Source: Argyresthia goedartella
Taxonomy: Eukaryota; Arthropoda; Insecta; Lepidoptera; Argyresthiidae
Length of the DNA: 64,000 nt
Reading direction: 5' to 3'
Assembly: GCA_949825045.1 (NCBI GenBank)
Contig: OX463832.1
Coordinates: forward strand, 23,616,552 to 23,680,551
How positions within the stretch are numbered: position 1 is the first letter of the stretch; every line of letters starts with the position of its first letter. The position numbers and the translations under genes are program-made. The notes under the pieces are model-generated. The model saw only the letters and a list, made by a program, of their open reading frames with translations, made no database searches and was not told the origin of the DNA. This document shows positions 61,380 through 64,000 of the stretch, piece by piece.

Positions 61380-63420
61380 TACTTGTTTTTCGCACTGTCA
61401 TTTCTTTTACGTTATTAGCGGGAAATTTTCGCCGGTAAAAGCGAGGCAGACGACGCGCGCACTTGGGTACGATTCGAAATACAAATGTAGAGAGCTGAGA
61501 GGGAAGACGGGTTAGATCGTGCGTCTCATGTGTGATGGCTGTTGAGCGAACGGGGGAGAGAGATAGAGCATCGACTGAAAAAACTTGAATGACTGGTGTA
61601 GTGACAGTGATGTCATCGTACTATACAATGCGACGAACCCATTATACAACCTGTTTTGTTTGAGTTCAAAAGCGCGGCTGCAGCCTGCACGCCCAGCGTA
61701 TTTGTAATAAAATTAAATATTTTCTTCTCAATGCGCGGAAATTTTCATACTACGCTCGGAAATACAATACGCTAAATATCAATTTTGCAGTCAATGACTC
61801 AAATCATAATGAAAAAAAAAACAACTCGCCAGGTATGTAATAGTACATTACTGCAGAGACCATTTAAGTAAGCCATCCTATACGAGTATGATGTAGCCGG
61901 CCTATGGCTAAAATACGAGGCCGATGGCACTTATGGTCGAAGCGTGTATAGAGATTTTCTCAAAAATAAAACCATTTGTGTTTATTGTGAATATTTTATT
62001 TTATTCGTCTTTTTCTTCTGTTAGTAGCGAATTCCTAATTCCTAATTAGTATCAAAATAGAAAAAAATACAAATGAACTGAGTTTGCCGCCATTTTACAT
62101 TGTGCAATAATATTATATAGTTGCAATTCGGACACGTCAACCTCTATGGTACCTCCTTTTTATTAAAGGCCCTTAACTGCCAATAACCTCCTTAGCTTAT
62201 CTTTGAAAAAAAAATGTGCTATAACTATTTAAATATTATGATGTGTAATAGGATTTCATACTTACTTACTGGACACTTTTGCGTTTTACTGGACACTTCC
62301 AGGATGAGTCACTTTCGGATACCATCTTCACAGATATTATGGGAACATTTCACACTTTTTTTGAGAAAAAGTATGAAAGTGCAGAATTATTTGAATTTCG
62401 AACACAGAGCGCACCAGGAATGTAAGTGTCGTTTTAGGTCATCCCAGATAAGGCATACATACAGTGTCATCACAAGGTCTTATTATCAAGTTTCCTTTGC
62501 CTAAAAAAAAGAAATGCGAAAAAAATACCTACCATTAGCGGGAAGAAAACAAACTAAACTGCTAAAAAGAAAATGATGAGAAAAACTATTTTATTGAATA
62601 AATTATCCCACCAAAAACATTTTCATGTAAAATGTTGCCAAGACGAGACCATATGGCTGGCCCTATCAAAAAGTTATCATATCTCATGTAGAGCCAAGCT
62701 TCTAACTCTACACGCACTAACTCTACAAGCCCTAACTTCACAAACTCTACACCTTTGTCAAAATATGTGGCTTTAAGTGAAAAATTAGGGCGTTAGGTGA
62801 AAAATATATTCACTATTAATTACTTTTCTTTTACAATGTCAATTTTTACTATATCCTATCATTCATTTTTGAAATCATTCAATCCTATAGAGATAAACTC
62901 GCCTTTGCGCATAAGTTTTAATGTATTTTCCGACTTCTGAGCTAAAAATAGCACCTTCGCCGCTTGATTTTGGGTTCTCAGGCGGAAAAATTATATTCCT
63001 AACTCGTTCAAAAAGGCTTTTTACGAACCTCGCCTTCGGCTCGTGCCGTAAACTTCTCGGTTCGTAAATATAATCTGAAATGAAATTAAATTAATCTGAA
63101 AAAAGTGAATAGAAAGCCCTTTTACTCACTGATTTGGTGTTTGAATGTAGAACACATACCAATATATTCGACCAACATTTCAATGCTACACAACCTCCTT
63201 GCGCAAAAAATACTCGATACAAATTCCTAGTGCAAAGAATACTAGACACATACAAACTCCTTGTAACAAATAACTGCTCGAGATTATTGGTCGACATTTT
63301 CGACAAGGAGTTTAGCATTAGAGTAAAAACTGTTTTGTGTTCCTTGCGGTCATTAATAAATTGGCGCTATTTTTAATACTGTAAGTTTTAAGAACACAAA
63401 GTTTAGTGTTACTAATTAAA
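61380..63420. other. Intergenic stretch with repeat motifs, no gene seen
   Basis: 61420-61700 is GC-richer and repeat-like (GCGCGCACTTGGGTACGATT, GTCATCGTACTATACAATGC). 62900-63070 has CTCGCCTTCGGCTCGTGCCG between TTTTTACGAACC and GGTTCGTAAA, i.e. a degenerate fold-back. Short open frames here show no known domain. Confidence 0.4.
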
Positions 63421-63424
63421 TCGA

Positions 63425-63999
63425 TTGAAAATGCATTCAAGTAATGATGAACATGGGCTAACACCTGAGTTTATGAAAGAGAGGGCAGGCGATATAGAAG
63501 AAAACTTGCTATCCAACAAATCACGGCTGGTTTACATCAAAGCCTACGGTGAGTTTCGCAAATGGAAATATGAAAATCAAGTTTCTGGCTCATTTTCAGA
63601 GTCTTTTTTTCTAACTTATTTTAATGAACTGTCAAAGAAAAAGAAGTCATCGACATTATGGAGTATGTATTCTATGCTATGGTGTATTACAAAAACAAGG
63701 CATAACATTGACAAAAAAACATAATCGAAGTTGCAAGCCTACCTTAAAGCTATCAGAAGGCTACAAACCGAAAAAATCCCTGGTTTTTACCGCTTAAAAT
63801 TTTGAACTTATTTGAATGAAGCGCCATACTCGCAATTTTTGGCAGTAAAAGTAAGTAACCTTCAACAACTGCTACTTAATACAAGTACCTTTAGAACTAT
63901 TCAATTACAAAACCTATCAACATCAACTTTGTAACAGATTTAATATTTTTGTTTACAGGTTGCGTTGATTCTGGGCATTAAATCAAACTCGAAACCATA
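63425..63999 (+). pseudogene. Tyrosine-recombinase-like gene, 5' part, degraded, with an intron
   Basis: The first exon reads MKMHSSNDEHGLTPEFMKER, AGDIEENLLSNKSRLVYIKA and YGEFRKWKYE...FSESFFLTYFNELSKKKKSS, STLWSMYSMLW. After a TAA at 63722 come KLQAYLK, then in another frame SEGYKPKKSLVFTA, then back to TYLNEAPYSQFLAVK. A splice donor GTAAGT (63851) and acceptor TTTACAG join this to VALILGI at 63959, where the window ends. This is the N-terminal core-binding domain plus start of the catalytic domain of the phage-integrase fold seen in Crypton/DIRS-type and related insect genes. The stops and frameshifts suggest a pseudogene. The catalytic Arg-His-Tyr residues would lie beyond the window. 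Confidence 0.7.
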
Positions 64000-64000
64000 C

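Overview
The window looks like nuclear DNA of an insect, most probably a moth or butterfly. It is AT-rich, has one intron-rich host gene with GT-AG introns, and is crowded with transposable elements: three families of tRNA-headed SINEs, several 5'-truncated LINEs, many fold-back and TIR elements, and a BEL/Pao retrotransposon with two identical-looking LTRs. There is no bacterial operon structure, CRISPR array or phage. The lepidopteran assignment rests on repeat types and protein flavour and is an inference.

Host genes. The main gene is a complete class-I-like facilitated glucose transporter (SLC2/GLUT family) on the minus strand. Twelve coding exons run from about 27.34 kb down to a stop at 6.913 kb, and a poly(A) signal follows 28 bp after the stop. 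All splice phases join to give one 469-residue reading frame with the family motifs in order. A second host gene contributes only its last coding exon (2095-2277, plus strand), with a 3' splice site before it and AATAAA after it. I do not recognise its product. The two genes converge.

Region by region. 1-2 kb: LINE fragments at the left edge, then the intron of the plus-strand gene. 2.4-6.7 kb: a hAT-type MITE split by a LINE, then further MITE and LINE debris. 6.9-27.3 kb: the transporter, whose introns hold SINEs, LINE pieces, a 300-bp direct duplication, a long (TA)n tract and several fold-back elements. 27.6-46 kb: a transposon graveyard with two decayed DDE transposases, a solo BEL/Pao LTR inserted in the arm of another element, a 956-bp long-TIR element, a hAT transposase relic and a copy inverted to one in the transporter's intron 7. 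46.27-51.54 kb: a 5,275-bp BEL/Pao element with 534-bp LTRs that differ at one base by eye and a 5-bp target duplication. Its gag is intact, but pol lacks the whole reverse transcriptase and the front of integrase. 51.6-61 kb: SINE pairs, a MITE with perfect 43-bp TIRs that carries a short acidic reading frame, and more MITE copies. 63.4 kb to the end: a degraded tyrosine-recombinase-like gene with an intron.

Most interesting points: the recently inserted, reverse-transcriptase-less BEL element with an in-frame TAG between gag and pol; a dispersed repeat family (called K here) with a conserved core of about 110 bp and different short repeated motifs in its arms from copy to copy; and transposon ends lying within 6-22 nt of transporter splice donors. 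Family names given to repeats (K, M1, SINE A/B/C, L1, R, P) are working labels for this window only. All coordinates were read by eye, and repeat edges are accurate to a few bases except where a target duplication fixes them.
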